64,000 nt of DNA from NCBI RefSeq assembly GCF_033441515.1, contig NZ_JAWQJT010000003.1:1674001-1738000 (forward strand), given 5' to 3'. The translations under genes were made by a program, and so were the position numbers. The stretch is from Amycolatopsis solani. Its GTDB lineage: Bacteria; Actinomycetota; Actinomycetes; Mycobacteriales; Pseudonocardiaceae. The notes under the pieces were generated by a model. That model saw nothing but the letters and a program-made list of their open reading frames with translations, was not told the origin of the DNA and made no database searches. Below, in pieces: positions 32,393 to 39,310 of the stretch; within the stretch, counting starts at the first letter, position 1; the number at the start of each line of letters is the position of its first letter.

Positions 32393-32983
32393 TCAGCGAG
32401 GAGGTGGGCTCGGGAGGTCGGTGGGTCGGTCCACATCACGGCCGCTGCCGAGGTCGGCGCACTCGATCAGGTTCAGGTCCTCGCGGGTGGACAGCCAGTC
32501 GCGAGCGCCTCGGTCGCCGTGGGCGGTGGGGGTGATCTCCGGCCACCAGTGGCGGCCGAGGAGGACTGGGTGGCCGGGGGTTCCGTGGTAGGCCGCGCGG
32601 GCGATCGTTCGGGGGGTTGCCTCCGCGGTGACCCGGGTGAGGATCTCGGGGCCGACCCACGGGAGGTCGACCAGGTGGACCAGCGCGGCCACCGGGCCGT
32701 CGGTTTCGGTCAAGGCGGCCAGGCCCGCTCGGAGGGAGGCGCCCATGCCGGTCTGCCAGTCCTCCGCGAACACCGCCGCCGACGGGTCTGGGAGGAGGGG
32801 GCGGATCTCGTCGGCTGCCGCGCCCAGGACCACGCGGATCGGGGTGCAGCCGGCCGCCGTCAGGGTGCGCCAAGCTCGGAGCACCAGGGGCTCGCCGTCG
32901 AGTTCGACGAGCGCCTTCGGCCCGCCGAACCGGCGGCCCGCTCCCGCCGCCAGCAGGAGGCCCGCGACCTGGTAATCAGCCAT
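32393..32983 (-). CDS. MocA-like molybdenum cofactor cytidylyltransferase (NTP-transferase fold)
   Basis: The 196-residue nucleotidyltransferase probably converts molybdopterin to its cytosine dinucleotide form, the version used by xanthine-dehydrogenase-type enzymes. The N-terminal signature is LLLAAGAGRRFGGPKAL (residues 9-25), with HLVDLPWVGPEIL near 105 supplying the metal-binding Asp, and GTPGHPVLLGRHWWPEI near 133. It overlaps the IclR gene by 8 bases, so it would be co-expressed with the pca operon. Functionally it belongs with the cox genes that follow after the repeat region. Confidence 0.85.
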   Translation of the reverse strand: MADYQVAGLLLAAGAGRRFGGPKALVELDGEPLVLRAWRTLTAAGCTPIRVVLGAAADEIRPLLPDPSAAVFAEDWQTGMGASLRAGLAALTETDGPVAALVHLVDLPWVGPEILTRVTAEATPRTIARAAYHGTPGHPVLLGRHWWPEITPTAHGDRGARDWLSTREDLNLIECADLGSGRDVDRPTDLPSPPPR

Positions 32984-33815
32984 GGGCTCGGCCTGGGGCT
33001 CCGATCGCCAAGTCCGCTTCGATCGAGCGGGCCGTCTCCAGGAGTGGGGGAACCAAATCCTCGCGGACCGACTCCGCCGTTGTGCGGCTTGCGTGGGTGG
33101 AGAGGTTTACCGCTGCCACTGTGCGGCCCTTGCGGTCGTGGATCGGGGCCGCCACTGAGCGGAGGCCTTCCTCCAGTTCCTGGTCCACCATCGCCCAGCC
33201 CTGGTCGGCTACCTTGGCCAGCTCCGCTCGCAGGGGGTCGGGGGCGGTGACCGTGTGGTCGGTCAGGCGGTCGAAGCTCGCCACCTCGAAATACGCCTCC
33301 AGCTCCGCCTTGCTGAGGCCCGCCAGCAGGACGTGGCCCATCGACGTCGCGTACGCCGGGAAGCGGGTGCCGACGTTGATGCTGACCGTCATGATGCGGG
33401 AGACCGCCACGCGGGCCACGTAGACGATGTCGGTGCCCTCCAGGACCGAGACCGAGCTCGACTCGTGGACCGTGGCCGACAGGTGCTCGAGGTGAGGTTG
33501 GGCCACCTCGGGCAGCGTCATGCTCGACAGGTACGCGTACCCCAGCTCCAGCACGCGGGCCGTCAGGGAGAAGTGCTTGCCGTCGGTGCGGACGTAGCCG
33601 AGGTCGGTCAACGTCAGCAGGAACCGGCGCGCCGCCGCTCGGGTGAGGCCCGTTGCGCGGGCCACGTCGCTCAGGGTCAGCTCCGCCGCTCCTGCGTGGA
33701 AGGCCTTGATCACGGCCAGGCCGCGCTCCAGCGACTGCACGTGGTGGGCGCCGCGGTGGGCCGGCTCACTGTTCAGCTCGGCTTCGATGTGCCTCCCCAC
33801 GTCCATGACCGGCAC
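32976..33815 (-). CDS. pcaR: IclR-family regulator of the pca operon
   Basis: The 279-residue regulator has an N-terminal winged helix (LTLSDVARATGLTRAAARRFLLTLTDLGYV, in two parts) and the IclR effector domain containing the MTVSINVGTRFPAYATSMG segment. The best comparison is PcaR/PobR-type regulators of aromatic catabolism. It is encoded immediately after pcaC, starting at GTG 33815 or ATG 33806, so it is part of the operon it probably controls. It also overlaps the mocA-like gene by 8 bases. Confidence 0.85.
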   Translation of the reverse strand: MPVMDVGRHIEAELNSEPAHRGAHHVQSLERGLAVIKAFHAGAAELTLSDVARATGLTRAAARRFLLTLTDLGYVRTDGKHFSLTARVLELGYAYLSSMTLPEVAQPHLEHLSATVHESSSVSVLEGTDIVYVARVAVSRIMTVSINVGTRFPAYATSMGHVLLAGLSKAELEAYFEVASFDRLTDHTVTAPDPLRAELAKVADQGWAMVDQELEEGLRSVAAPIHDRKGRTVAAVNLSTHASRTTAESVREDLVPPLLETARSIEADLAIGAPGRAHG

Positions 33816-33816
33816 C

Positions 33817-34218
33817 CTATCCGGCGTCGGCCGGCCTGGCGCCCGGCTCGCCGAGCTCGGCGAGGGTGCGCTGGGCGATGGCGAACGCCGCGTTCGCCGC
33901 CGGTGCGCCCGCGTAGACGGCCGTGTGCAGGAGGACCTCGCTGATCTCCGCGCCCGTCAGGCCGTTGCGGACCGCCGCGCGGACGTGCATCGCCAGCTCG
34001 TTGTGCGCCTGCAACGCGGTCAGCGCCGCCAGGGTCACGCAGCTGCGCGTCCGGCGGTCGAGGCCGTCGCGAGCCCACACCGAACCCCACGCGCCCTCGG
34101 TGATGTAGTCCTGGAACGGGCGGCTGAAGTCCGTCGTGCCCGCGACCGCGCGGTCGACGTGCTCGTCGCCGAGCACCTCGCGCCGCACCTTCATGCCCTG
34201 TTCGTAGCGGTCCGTCAC
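33817..34218 (-). CDS. pcaC: 4-carboxymuconolactone decarboxylase
   Basis: PcaC decarboxylates gamma-carboxymuconolactone to beta-ketoadipate enol-lactone. The 133-residue AhpD-like protein begins MTDRYEQGMKVRREVLGDEHV, and the CMD-domain core reads RSCVTLAALTALQAHNELAM followed by LTGAEISEVLLHTAVYAG. The GTG start overlaps the pcaD stop (GTGA), so the two are coupled but not fused, unlike the PcaL fusion seen in Streptomyces. Confidence 0.94.
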   Translation of the reverse strand: MTDRYEQGMKVRREVLGDEHVDRAVAGTTDFSRPFQDYITEGAWGSVWARDGLDRRTRSCVTLAALTALQAHNELAMHVRAAVRNGLTGAEISEVLLHTAVYAGAPAANAAFAIAQRTLAELGEPGARPADAG

Positions 34219-35006
34219 ACGCTCTCCAAGTGGTCGAGGATCAGCCGGGTGAACTCCGCCGGCCGCTCGTAGCTGCCCAGGTGCGCCGCGTCCGCGACGA
34301 CCTCCAGCCGCGCGCCCGGGATGCCCTCGGCGATCGGCCGCGCGTGCTCCTCCGGCGGGGTCGCCGGGTCGTCCGCGCCCGCGATCACCAGGGTCGGGGC
34401 GGTGATCTTCGGCAGCGCGTCGAGCTGGTCCATCCGCTCGATCGCGCCGCAGCAGGCCGCGTACCCCTCGGCCGGGACGCCGGCGATCATCGACCGCAGG
34501 TAGGCCGCGCGGTCCGGGTGACGCTCGGCGTAGGCCGGGGTGAGCCAGCGGGAGACGCCGGCCGCCGCGACCGCGGCCGTGCCCTCGGCGCGGACCTTCG
34601 CGGCCCGCTCGGCCCACATTTCCGGCGGGCCGAGTTTCGCCGACGTGCAGCACAGCACCAGGCTCGCCACCCGGTCGGGCGCGTGGGCGCCGAGCCACAT
34701 GCCGGTCATCGCGCCGAGCGAAAGCCCCACCAGGTGCGCCCGCTCGACGGCGAGTTCGTCGAGCAGCGCGAGCACGTCGGCGCCCAGGTCGTCGAGTTCG
34801 TACGGGCCGGGCGGCACCGGCGAGGCGCCGTGGCCGCGCGTGTCGTAGCGGACCACCCGGAAGCCGCGTTCGAGCAGCGGCACCACCTGCGGCTCCCACA
34901 TCCGGAGGTCGCTGCCGAGCGACCCGCCGAAGACCACCACCGGCCCGTCCTCCGGGCCTTCCACGACCCGGTGCACCTGCACTGCGCTCACGTCGCCTCC
35001 GTTCAT
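34215..35006 (-). CDS. pcaD: 3-oxoadipate enol-lactonase
   Basis: PcaD is an alpha/beta-hydrolase that opens beta-ketoadipate enol-lactone. The 263-residue protein has the nucleophile elbow GLSLGAMTG with Ser96, the acid in VIAGADDPATP and the His in ADAAHLGSYERP near the C-terminus. The start ATG at 35006 overlaps the pcaG stop; a GTG six codons in is an alternative. The order G-D-C leaves no room for pcaB. Confidence 0.93.
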   Translation of the reverse strand: MNGGDVSAVQVHRVVEGPEDGPVVVFGGSLGSDLRMWEPQVVPLLERGFRVVRYDTRGHGASPVPPGPYELDDLGADVLALLDELAVERAHLVGLSLGAMTGMWLGAHAPDRVASLVLCCTSAKLGPPEMWAERAAKVRAEGTAAVAAAGVSRWLTPAYAERHPDRAAYLRSMIAGVPAEGYAACCGAIERMDQLDALPKITAPTLVIAGADDPATPPEEHARPIAEGIPGARLEVVADAAHLGSYERPAEFTRLILDHLESV

Positions 35007-35557
35007 ACCGAGAAGAACACCGTCTCGCCGTCGCCCTGCAAGCGCACGTCGAAGCGGTAGCCGTCCTCGGTCTTGGCCGCGATCAGCGTGCCGCGCCGCT
35101 CCGCCGGGACGGTCGCGAGCACCGGGTCCGCGGAGTTGTCCTGGTCCTCGAAGTAGATCCGCGTGACGACCCGGTTGAGCAGGCCGCGCGCGAACACCGA
35201 CACGTCGATGTGCGGGGCCTGCGTGGTGCCGCCCTCGCCGGGGACCACGCCGGGCAGCAGCGTGAGGATCTCGTACGTGCCGTCCCCGTCGGTCGGGCAA
35301 CGGCCGAAGCCGCGGAACTCGCTCCCGGGCGCGCCGCGCGGGTCGTCCGGGTGGGCGAAGCCGCCCTCCGGGTCGGCCTGCCAGGTCTCGATCATCGCGT
35401 CCGGGACCGGGTCGCCGTTGCCGTCGCGGACCGTGCCGCGGATCCAGAACGCGCCGGGTGTGCCCTCGGGGACCACGTGCGGGCCGTCGGGCCAAGGCAG
35501 CCCGATCGACAGGTAGGGACCGACCGTCTGCGAAGGGGTGGGGAGCAGCCTGGTCAT
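35003..35557 (-). CDS. pcaG: Protocatechuate 3,4-dioxygenase alpha subunit
   Basis: PcaG is the non-iron-binding subunit of the intradiol dioxygenase that cleaves protocatechuate. The 184-residue protein starts MTRLLPTPSQTVGPYLSIGL, the standard N-terminus, and has the WQADPEGGFAHPDDPRG segment and an APHIDVSVFARGLL stretch parallel to the beta subunit. It overlaps pcaH and pcaD by 4 bases each. The length is slightly short but within the range for actinobacteria. Confidence 0.95.
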   Translation of the reverse strand: MTRLLPTPSQTVGPYLSIGLPWPDGPHVVPEGTPGAFWIRGTVRDGNGDPVPDAMIETWQADPEGGFAHPDDPRGAPGSEFRGFGRCPTDGDGTYEILTLLPGVVPGEGGTTQAPHIDVSVFARGLLNRVVTRIYFEDQDNSADPVLATVPAERRGTLIAAKTEDGYRFDVRLQGDGETVFFSV

Positions 35558-36291
35558 TCGTCCTCGTCCTCTTCCTCTTCGAAGACCGACGCGTCGCGCC
35601 CGCGCAGCACGATGTCGAACTGGAACCCGAGCGCCCATTCGGACTGGGTGATCTCGTGGTCGTAGCGCGAGACCATCCGCTGCCGGGCCTTCTCGTCCGG
35701 GATCGAGTTGAAGATCGGGTCCTGGGAGAACAGCGGGTCGTCCGGGAAGTACATCTGGGTGACCAGCCGCTGCGTGAACGCCGACCCGAACACCGAGAAG
35801 TGGATGTGCGCGGGACGCCAGGCGTTGTCGTGGTTCTTCCACGGGTACGCGCCGGGCTTGATGGTGGTGAAGGTGTAACGGCCGTCGCTGTCGGTCAGAG
35901 TGCGCCCGACGCCGTCGAAGTTCGGGTCGAGCGGGGACGGCCAGCGGTCGCCGGTGTGCCGGTAGCGGCCACCGGCGTTCGCCTGCCAGATCTCGACGAG
36001 GGAGTCGCGCACCGGGCGGCCCTCGCCGTCGAGGAGCCGGCCGGTGACGATGATCCGCTGCCCCTGCGGCTCGCCCGCGTGCTGGCGGGTGAGGTCGTTG
36101 TCGAGCTCGTTGAGCCGGCCCGGGCCGAGCAGCGGCCCGGTGACCTCGGTCAGCATCTGCGGGAGCAGCACCAGGTCCTGCTTGGGGTGCCGCAAGGCCG
36201 TGGAGCGGTAGCCGGCGGAGTCCAGGGGCGGGTGCGTGCCTTCGGGTTCCTGCCCGTAGCGCGGCAGCCTGAGTTCGGTCGGAGTGGCCAC
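35554..36291 (-). CDS. pcaH: Protocatechuate 3,4-dioxygenase beta subunit
   Basis: PcaH carries the catalytic ferric iron. The 245-residue protein shows the ligand tyrosines in NAGGRYRHTGDRW and GAYPWKNHDNAWR and the two ligand histidines in RPAHIHFSVFG. It ends with an unusual acidic tail (FEEEEDEDE). The intradiol signature region (LVEIWQANAGGRY) is intact. It is followed directly by pcaG with a 4-base overlap and preceded by pcaF at a distance of 13 bases. Confidence 0.96.
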   Translation of the reverse strand: MATPTELRLPRYGQEPEGTHPPLDSAGYRSTALRHPKQDLVLLPQMLTEVTGPLLGPGRLNELDNDLTRQHAGEPQGQRIIVTGRLLDGEGRPVRDSLVEIWQANAGGRYRHTGDRWPSPLDPNFDGVGRTLTDSDGRYTFTTIKPGAYPWKNHDNAWRPAHIHFSVFGSAFTQRLVTQMYFPDDPLFSQDPIFNSIPDEKARQRMVSRYDHEITQSEWALGFQFDIVLRGRDASVFEEEEDEDE

Positions 36292-36304
36292 GTCTCTTCT
36301 CCTT

Positions 36305-37486
36305 CTACCGGCCTTCGAGGACGACGGCCAGGCCCTGGCCGACGCCGATGCAGATGGCGGCCAGTCCCCAGCCCCCGCCGCGGCGGTGCAGGTCGTGGGC
36401 CAGGGTGCCGAGGATCCGGCCGCCCGACGCGCCGAGCGGGTGCCCGATGGCGATCGCGCCGCCGTGGGTGTTCACGATCTCCGGGTCGAGGTCCTTCCAG
36501 TCGCGCAGGCAGGCCAGCGACTGGGCGGCGAAGGCCTCGTTGAGCTCGACCGCGGCCAGGTCGTCCCAGCCGATGCCGGCGCGCTCGAGGGCGATCTCGG
36601 CCGCGCGCACCGGGCCGATGCCGAAGACGTCCGGGTCGACGCCGGCCGCGCCTCGGCCGACGATGCGGGCGAGCGGGGTCGCGCCGAGCCGGTTCGCGCT
36701 CGCTTCGTCGCCGAGCAGGAGGGCCGAGGCGCCGTCGTTCAGCGGGGAGGCGTTGCCCGCCGTGACGGTGCCGTTCTCCTTGCGGAAGACGGGCTTCAGC
36801 TTGGCGAGCTTCTCCGGGCTGGAGTCCGGGCGGATGCCTTCGTCGCGGGCCAGGTCGACGCCCTCGACCGGGACGACCAGGTCGTCGTAGAAGCCTTCGT
36901 CCCAGGCCTTGGCCGCGTTGACGTGGCTGCGCGCGGCGAAGGCGTCCTGCTCGTCGCGGCCGATGCCGTAACGCTCGGCGAGTTGCTCGGTGGACTCGCC
37001 GAGGGAGATCGTCCACTGCGACGGCATCGCCGGGTTGACCATGCGCCAGCCGAGCGCGGTGTTGTAGAGGGTCTGGTTGCCGGCGGGGAACGCCTTTTCG
37101 GGCTTCGGCATGACCAGCGGCGAGCGGGTCATCGACTCGACGCCGCCGGCGACGACCAGCGAGGCGTCCCCGACCTGGATCGCGCGGCTGGCCTGGATCG
37201 CCGCGTCGAGGCCGGAACCGCAGAGGCGGTTGACGGTGCTGCCCGGGACGGTCGTCGGCCAGCCGGCGAGGAGCGCGGCCATGCGGGCGACGTTGCGGTT
37301 GTCCTCGCCCGCGCCGTTCGCGTCGCCGAGGGTGACTTCGTCCACTGTGGACGGATCGAGGTCGTTGCGGCGTTGGAGGGCCTTGAGGACCCCGGCGGCC
37401 AGGTCGTCCGGGCGGACGCCGGCCAGCGCTCCGCCGTAGCGGCCGAACGGGGTGCGGATCGCGTCGAGGATGTAGACGTCGGTCAT
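36305..37486 (-). CDS. pcaF: Beta-ketoadipyl-CoA thiolase
   Basis: PcaF cleaves beta-ketoadipyl-CoA to succinyl-CoA and acetyl-CoA. The 393-residue thiolase has the acyl-accepting Cys89 in NRLCGSGLDAA, the catalytic His in AIAIGHPLGASGGRI and the second Cys in CIGVGQGLAV. Pathway context and the length typical of PcaF separate it from biosynthetic thiolases. The ATG overlaps the pcaJ stop. Confidence 0.94.
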   Translation of the reverse strand: MTDVYILDAIRTPFGRYGGALAGVRPDDLAAGVLKALQRRNDLDPSTVDEVTLGDANGAGEDNRNVARMAALLAGWPTTVPGSTVNRLCGSGLDAAIQASRAIQVGDASLVVAGGVESMTRSPLVMPKPEKAFPAGNQTLYNTALGWRMVNPAMPSQWTISLGESTEQLAERYGIGRDEQDAFAARSHVNAAKAWDEGFYDDLVVPVEGVDLARDEGIRPDSSPEKLAKLKPVFRKENGTVTAGNASPLNDGASALLLGDEASANRLGATPLARIVGRGAAGVDPDVFGIGPVRAAEIALERAGIGWDDLAAVELNEAFAAQSLACLRDWKDLDPEIVNTHGGAIAIGHPLGASGGRILGTLAHDLHRRGGGWGLAAICIGVGQGLAVVLEGR

Positions 37487-38241
37487 GCGCTCGCCTTCTC
37501 CAGGTCTCGGAGCACCTGCAGCTCCTGCTCGGTCGGGGCGGGGGTGGTCTTGAGGTCCTCCGCGACCTTCAGTTTCCACCCCGTGGCCGCGACGACCCGA
37601 TCGAGCTCCACGCCGGGGTGGAGCTCGGTGAGGGTGAGCTCGGCGGTCTCCGGGTCGGGGCGGAGCAGACCCAGGTCGGTGACCACCAGGGTCGGGCCCC
37701 GGCCGGGGAGGCCGAGGCGCTCGCGGTCGCCCTTGCCCGTGCCGTGGCCGAATGACGTCACGAAGTCGACCTTCTCGACGAACGCGCGCGGGTTCTGGCG
37801 CAGCACCACGAACACCTCGCCGCAGGAGGCCGCGATCTCGGGGGCGCCGCCGGCGCCGGGGAGGCGGACCTTCGGGTCGTGGTAGTCGGAACCGATCACG
37901 GTGGTGTTGATGTTGCCGAACTTGTCGAGCTGGGCGGCGCCGAGGAAGCCGACGTCGATGCGGCCCGGCTGGAGCCAGTAGTTGAAGACCTCGGGGACGC
38001 TGACCACGGCGTCGGCGGTGTCGGCCAGCTCGCCGTCGCCGATCGAGAGCGGGAGGCGGGACGGCTTCGCGCCGAGGCAGCCCGATTCGTAGATCAGGTT
38101 GAGGTCGGGGGCGTGCGTGCGGCGGGCGAGGTTGGCCGCCTTGCTGGGGAGGCCGATGCCGACGAAGCAGGACTTGCCGCCGGCGAGGGCGCGGGCCGCC
38201 GCGACGCTCATCATCTCGTCCGCGGTGTAGTCGGTGCTCAT
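37483..38241 (-). CDS. pcaJ: 3-oxoadipate CoA-transferase beta subunit
   Basis: PcaJ is the subunit of the CoA-transferase that carries the catalytic glutamate, here Glu52 in IYESGCLG. The 252-residue protein also shows VGIGLPSKAANLARR near the N-terminus, and QLDKFGNINTTVIG. Together with PcaI it moves CoA from succinyl-CoA to beta-ketoadipate. It follows pcaI after a gap bridged exactly by a micro-ORF and overlaps pcaF. Confidence 0.94.
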   Translation of the reverse strand: MSTDYTADEMMSVAAARALAGGKSCFVGIGLPSKAANLARRTHAPDLNLIYESGCLGAKPSRLPLSIGDGELADTADAVVSVPEVFNYWLQPGRIDVGFLGAAQLDKFGNINTTVIGSDYHDPKVRLPGAGGAPEIAASCGEVFVVLRQNPRAFVEKVDFVTSFGHGTGKGDRERLGLPGRGPTLVVTDLGLLRPDPETAELTLTELHPGVELDRVVAATGWKLKVAEDLKTTPAPTEQELQVLRDLEKASA

Positions 38242-38339
38242 GCTGCTGCCTCCGCGGTGCGGGGTCGGGTGAGGGGACGGGGCGCGCCGGCGGACGGCCG
38301 CGGAGATACCGGACTGCCCGGATCTGCGGCGCGGGTCAT
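38238..38339 (-). CDS. 33-codon micro-ORF bridging pcaI and pcaJ
   Basis: The ATG overlaps the pcaI stop (ATGA) and the stop overlaps the pcaJ ATG (ATGA), so the ORF fills the 94-base gap exactly. The peptide (MTRAADPGSPVSPRPSAGAP, then RPLTRPRTAEAAA) is low-complexity, Pro/Arg/Ala-rich and looks like non-selected GC-rich sequence. A role in keeping ribosomes coupled between the two CoA-transferase subunits is more likely than a functional peptide. Confidence 0.35.
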   Translation of the reverse strand: MTRAADPGSPVSPRPSAGAPRPLTRPRTAEAAA

Positions 38340-39145
38340 GCCGTCACCCCCGTCAGGTCGTTCAGCCACTTCGTGAACTCCTCGCGGTCGCGGCCCACCG
38401 CGTCCCAGGCCTGGTACGCCGCGTTGTCGCGCTCGTAGTAGCCCGCCGCGTACGACGGCTTCGCGCCGCCGGGGACCTCTGCCACCGCGGTGACCGCCCA
38501 GGAAGGGAGGACTACCGCGCCGGGGCGGGGGTGCAGTTCGTCGACGAGCTCCTCGACCGTCACGATCGAGCGCTTCGCGGCCAGGACCGCTTCCTTCTGG
38601 ACTCCCGTGATGCCCCACATCTGCACGTTGCCGGCGCGGTCGGCGCGTTGCGCGTGGACGATCGTGACGTCCGGGTTCAGTGCCGGGACCGCGGTCAGCT
38701 GCTCGCCGGTGAAGGGGCACGTGATCGGCTTGATCGTGTCGGTCTGGGCCGGGAGGTCGGTGCCCGTGTAGCCGCGCAGTACCGCGAACGGCAGGCCGGA
38801 CGCGCCGGCTACGTAGCGGTTCGCCATGCCCGCGTGGCTGTGCTCCTCGATCTCCAGCGGGACCGGCCAGTCGTGCTGGACGGCGTCGCGGAAGCGGTGC
38901 AGGGAGCCCACGCCGGGGTTGCCGCCCCAGGAGAAGATCAGCTTGCGGGCGCAGCCCGCGCCGATCAGCTGGTCGTAGACGATGTCCGGGGTCATGCGCA
39001 CCAGCGTGAGGTCACGCTTGCGCTGCCGGATGATCTCCTGCCCGGCCGCGACGGGGATGAGGTGCGTGAAGCCCTCGAGCGCGACGGTGTCCCCGTCGTG
39101 CACCAGCCGGGCCACGGCCTCTTCCAGCGACAGCAGCTCCGCCAT
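38336..39145 (-). CDS. pcaI: 3-oxoadipate CoA-transferase alpha subunit
   Basis: PcaI is the first gene of the pca operon. From the ATG at 39145, preceded by GGAG at good spacing, it has 269 residues and begins MAELLSLEEAVARLVHDGDT. The CoA-transferase family I features include VALEGFTHLIP near residue 19, LTLVRMTPDIVYDQLIGAG and FSWGGNPGVGSLHRFRDAV. A longer upstream reading exists but crosses the promoter region and was rejected. Confidence 0.93.
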   Translation of the reverse strand: MAELLSLEEAVARLVHDGDTVALEGFTHLIPVAAGQEIIRQRKRDLTLVRMTPDIVYDQLIGAGCARKLIFSWGGNPGVGSLHRFRDAVQHDWPVPLEIEEHSHAGMANRYVAGASGLPFAVLRGYTGTDLPAQTDTIKPITCPFTGEQLTAVPALNPDVTIVHAQRADRAGNVQMWGITGVQKEAVLAAKRSIVTVEELVDELHPRPGAVVLPSWAVTAVAEVPGGAKPSYAAGYYERDNAAYQAWDAVGRDREEFTKWLNDLTGVTA

Positions 39146-39240
39146 CACGCGCTCCAAACTGTTCGCATCACGCACACTCGTTCTGCCACCGAACATAGCA
39201 CGCCCTCGACACCGCCGACCAGACGTCTTCCACCCAATGG
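39146..39240 (-). promoter_or_regulatory. pca promoter region with candidate IclR sites
   Basis: The dyad GTTCTGCCACCGAAC (39180-39194) has GTTC/GAAC ends, and GTTCGCA (39161-39167) repeats its left half 19 bases away in the same orientation. IclR-type regulators of aromatic genes bind short GTTCG-type dyads near their promoters, so PcaR binding is plausible. No -10 box stands out. Confidence 0.35.
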
Positions 39241-39255
39241 ATGACGCACGCACGA

Positions 39256-39299
39256 CGAAGGGGACTTTTCCCGCCGTTCGCGCGGAAAAGTCCCCTTCG
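39256..39299. terminator. 16-base perfect-stem hairpin after the GH27 gene
   Basis: CGAAGGGGACTTTTCC (39256-39271) and GGAAAAGTCCCCTTCG (39284-39299) are exact complements, with extra CGC/GCG pairing in the loop. It lies 11 bases downstream of the GH27 stop on the minus strand and separates it from the pca promoter. It shares the core GAAGGGGACTTT with the hairpin at 21754-21806. Confidence 0.8.
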
Positions 39300-39310
39300 A
39301 AGAGAACGCG

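Noticed and set aside
31867..32439. N-terminal extension of MoxR through the repeat region
   Set aside because: The extension is low-complexity, overlaps the end of the mocA-like gene and is not expected in MoxR proteins. The stop-free frame is likely a by-product of GC-rich repeats, though the point is kept as a finding to test.
33817..35006. PcaL fusion (PcaD and PcaC in one protein) as in Streptomyces
   Set aside because: pcaD ends with a proper stop that overlaps the pcaC GTG in another frame; these are two coupled genes, not a fusion or a frameshifted fusion.
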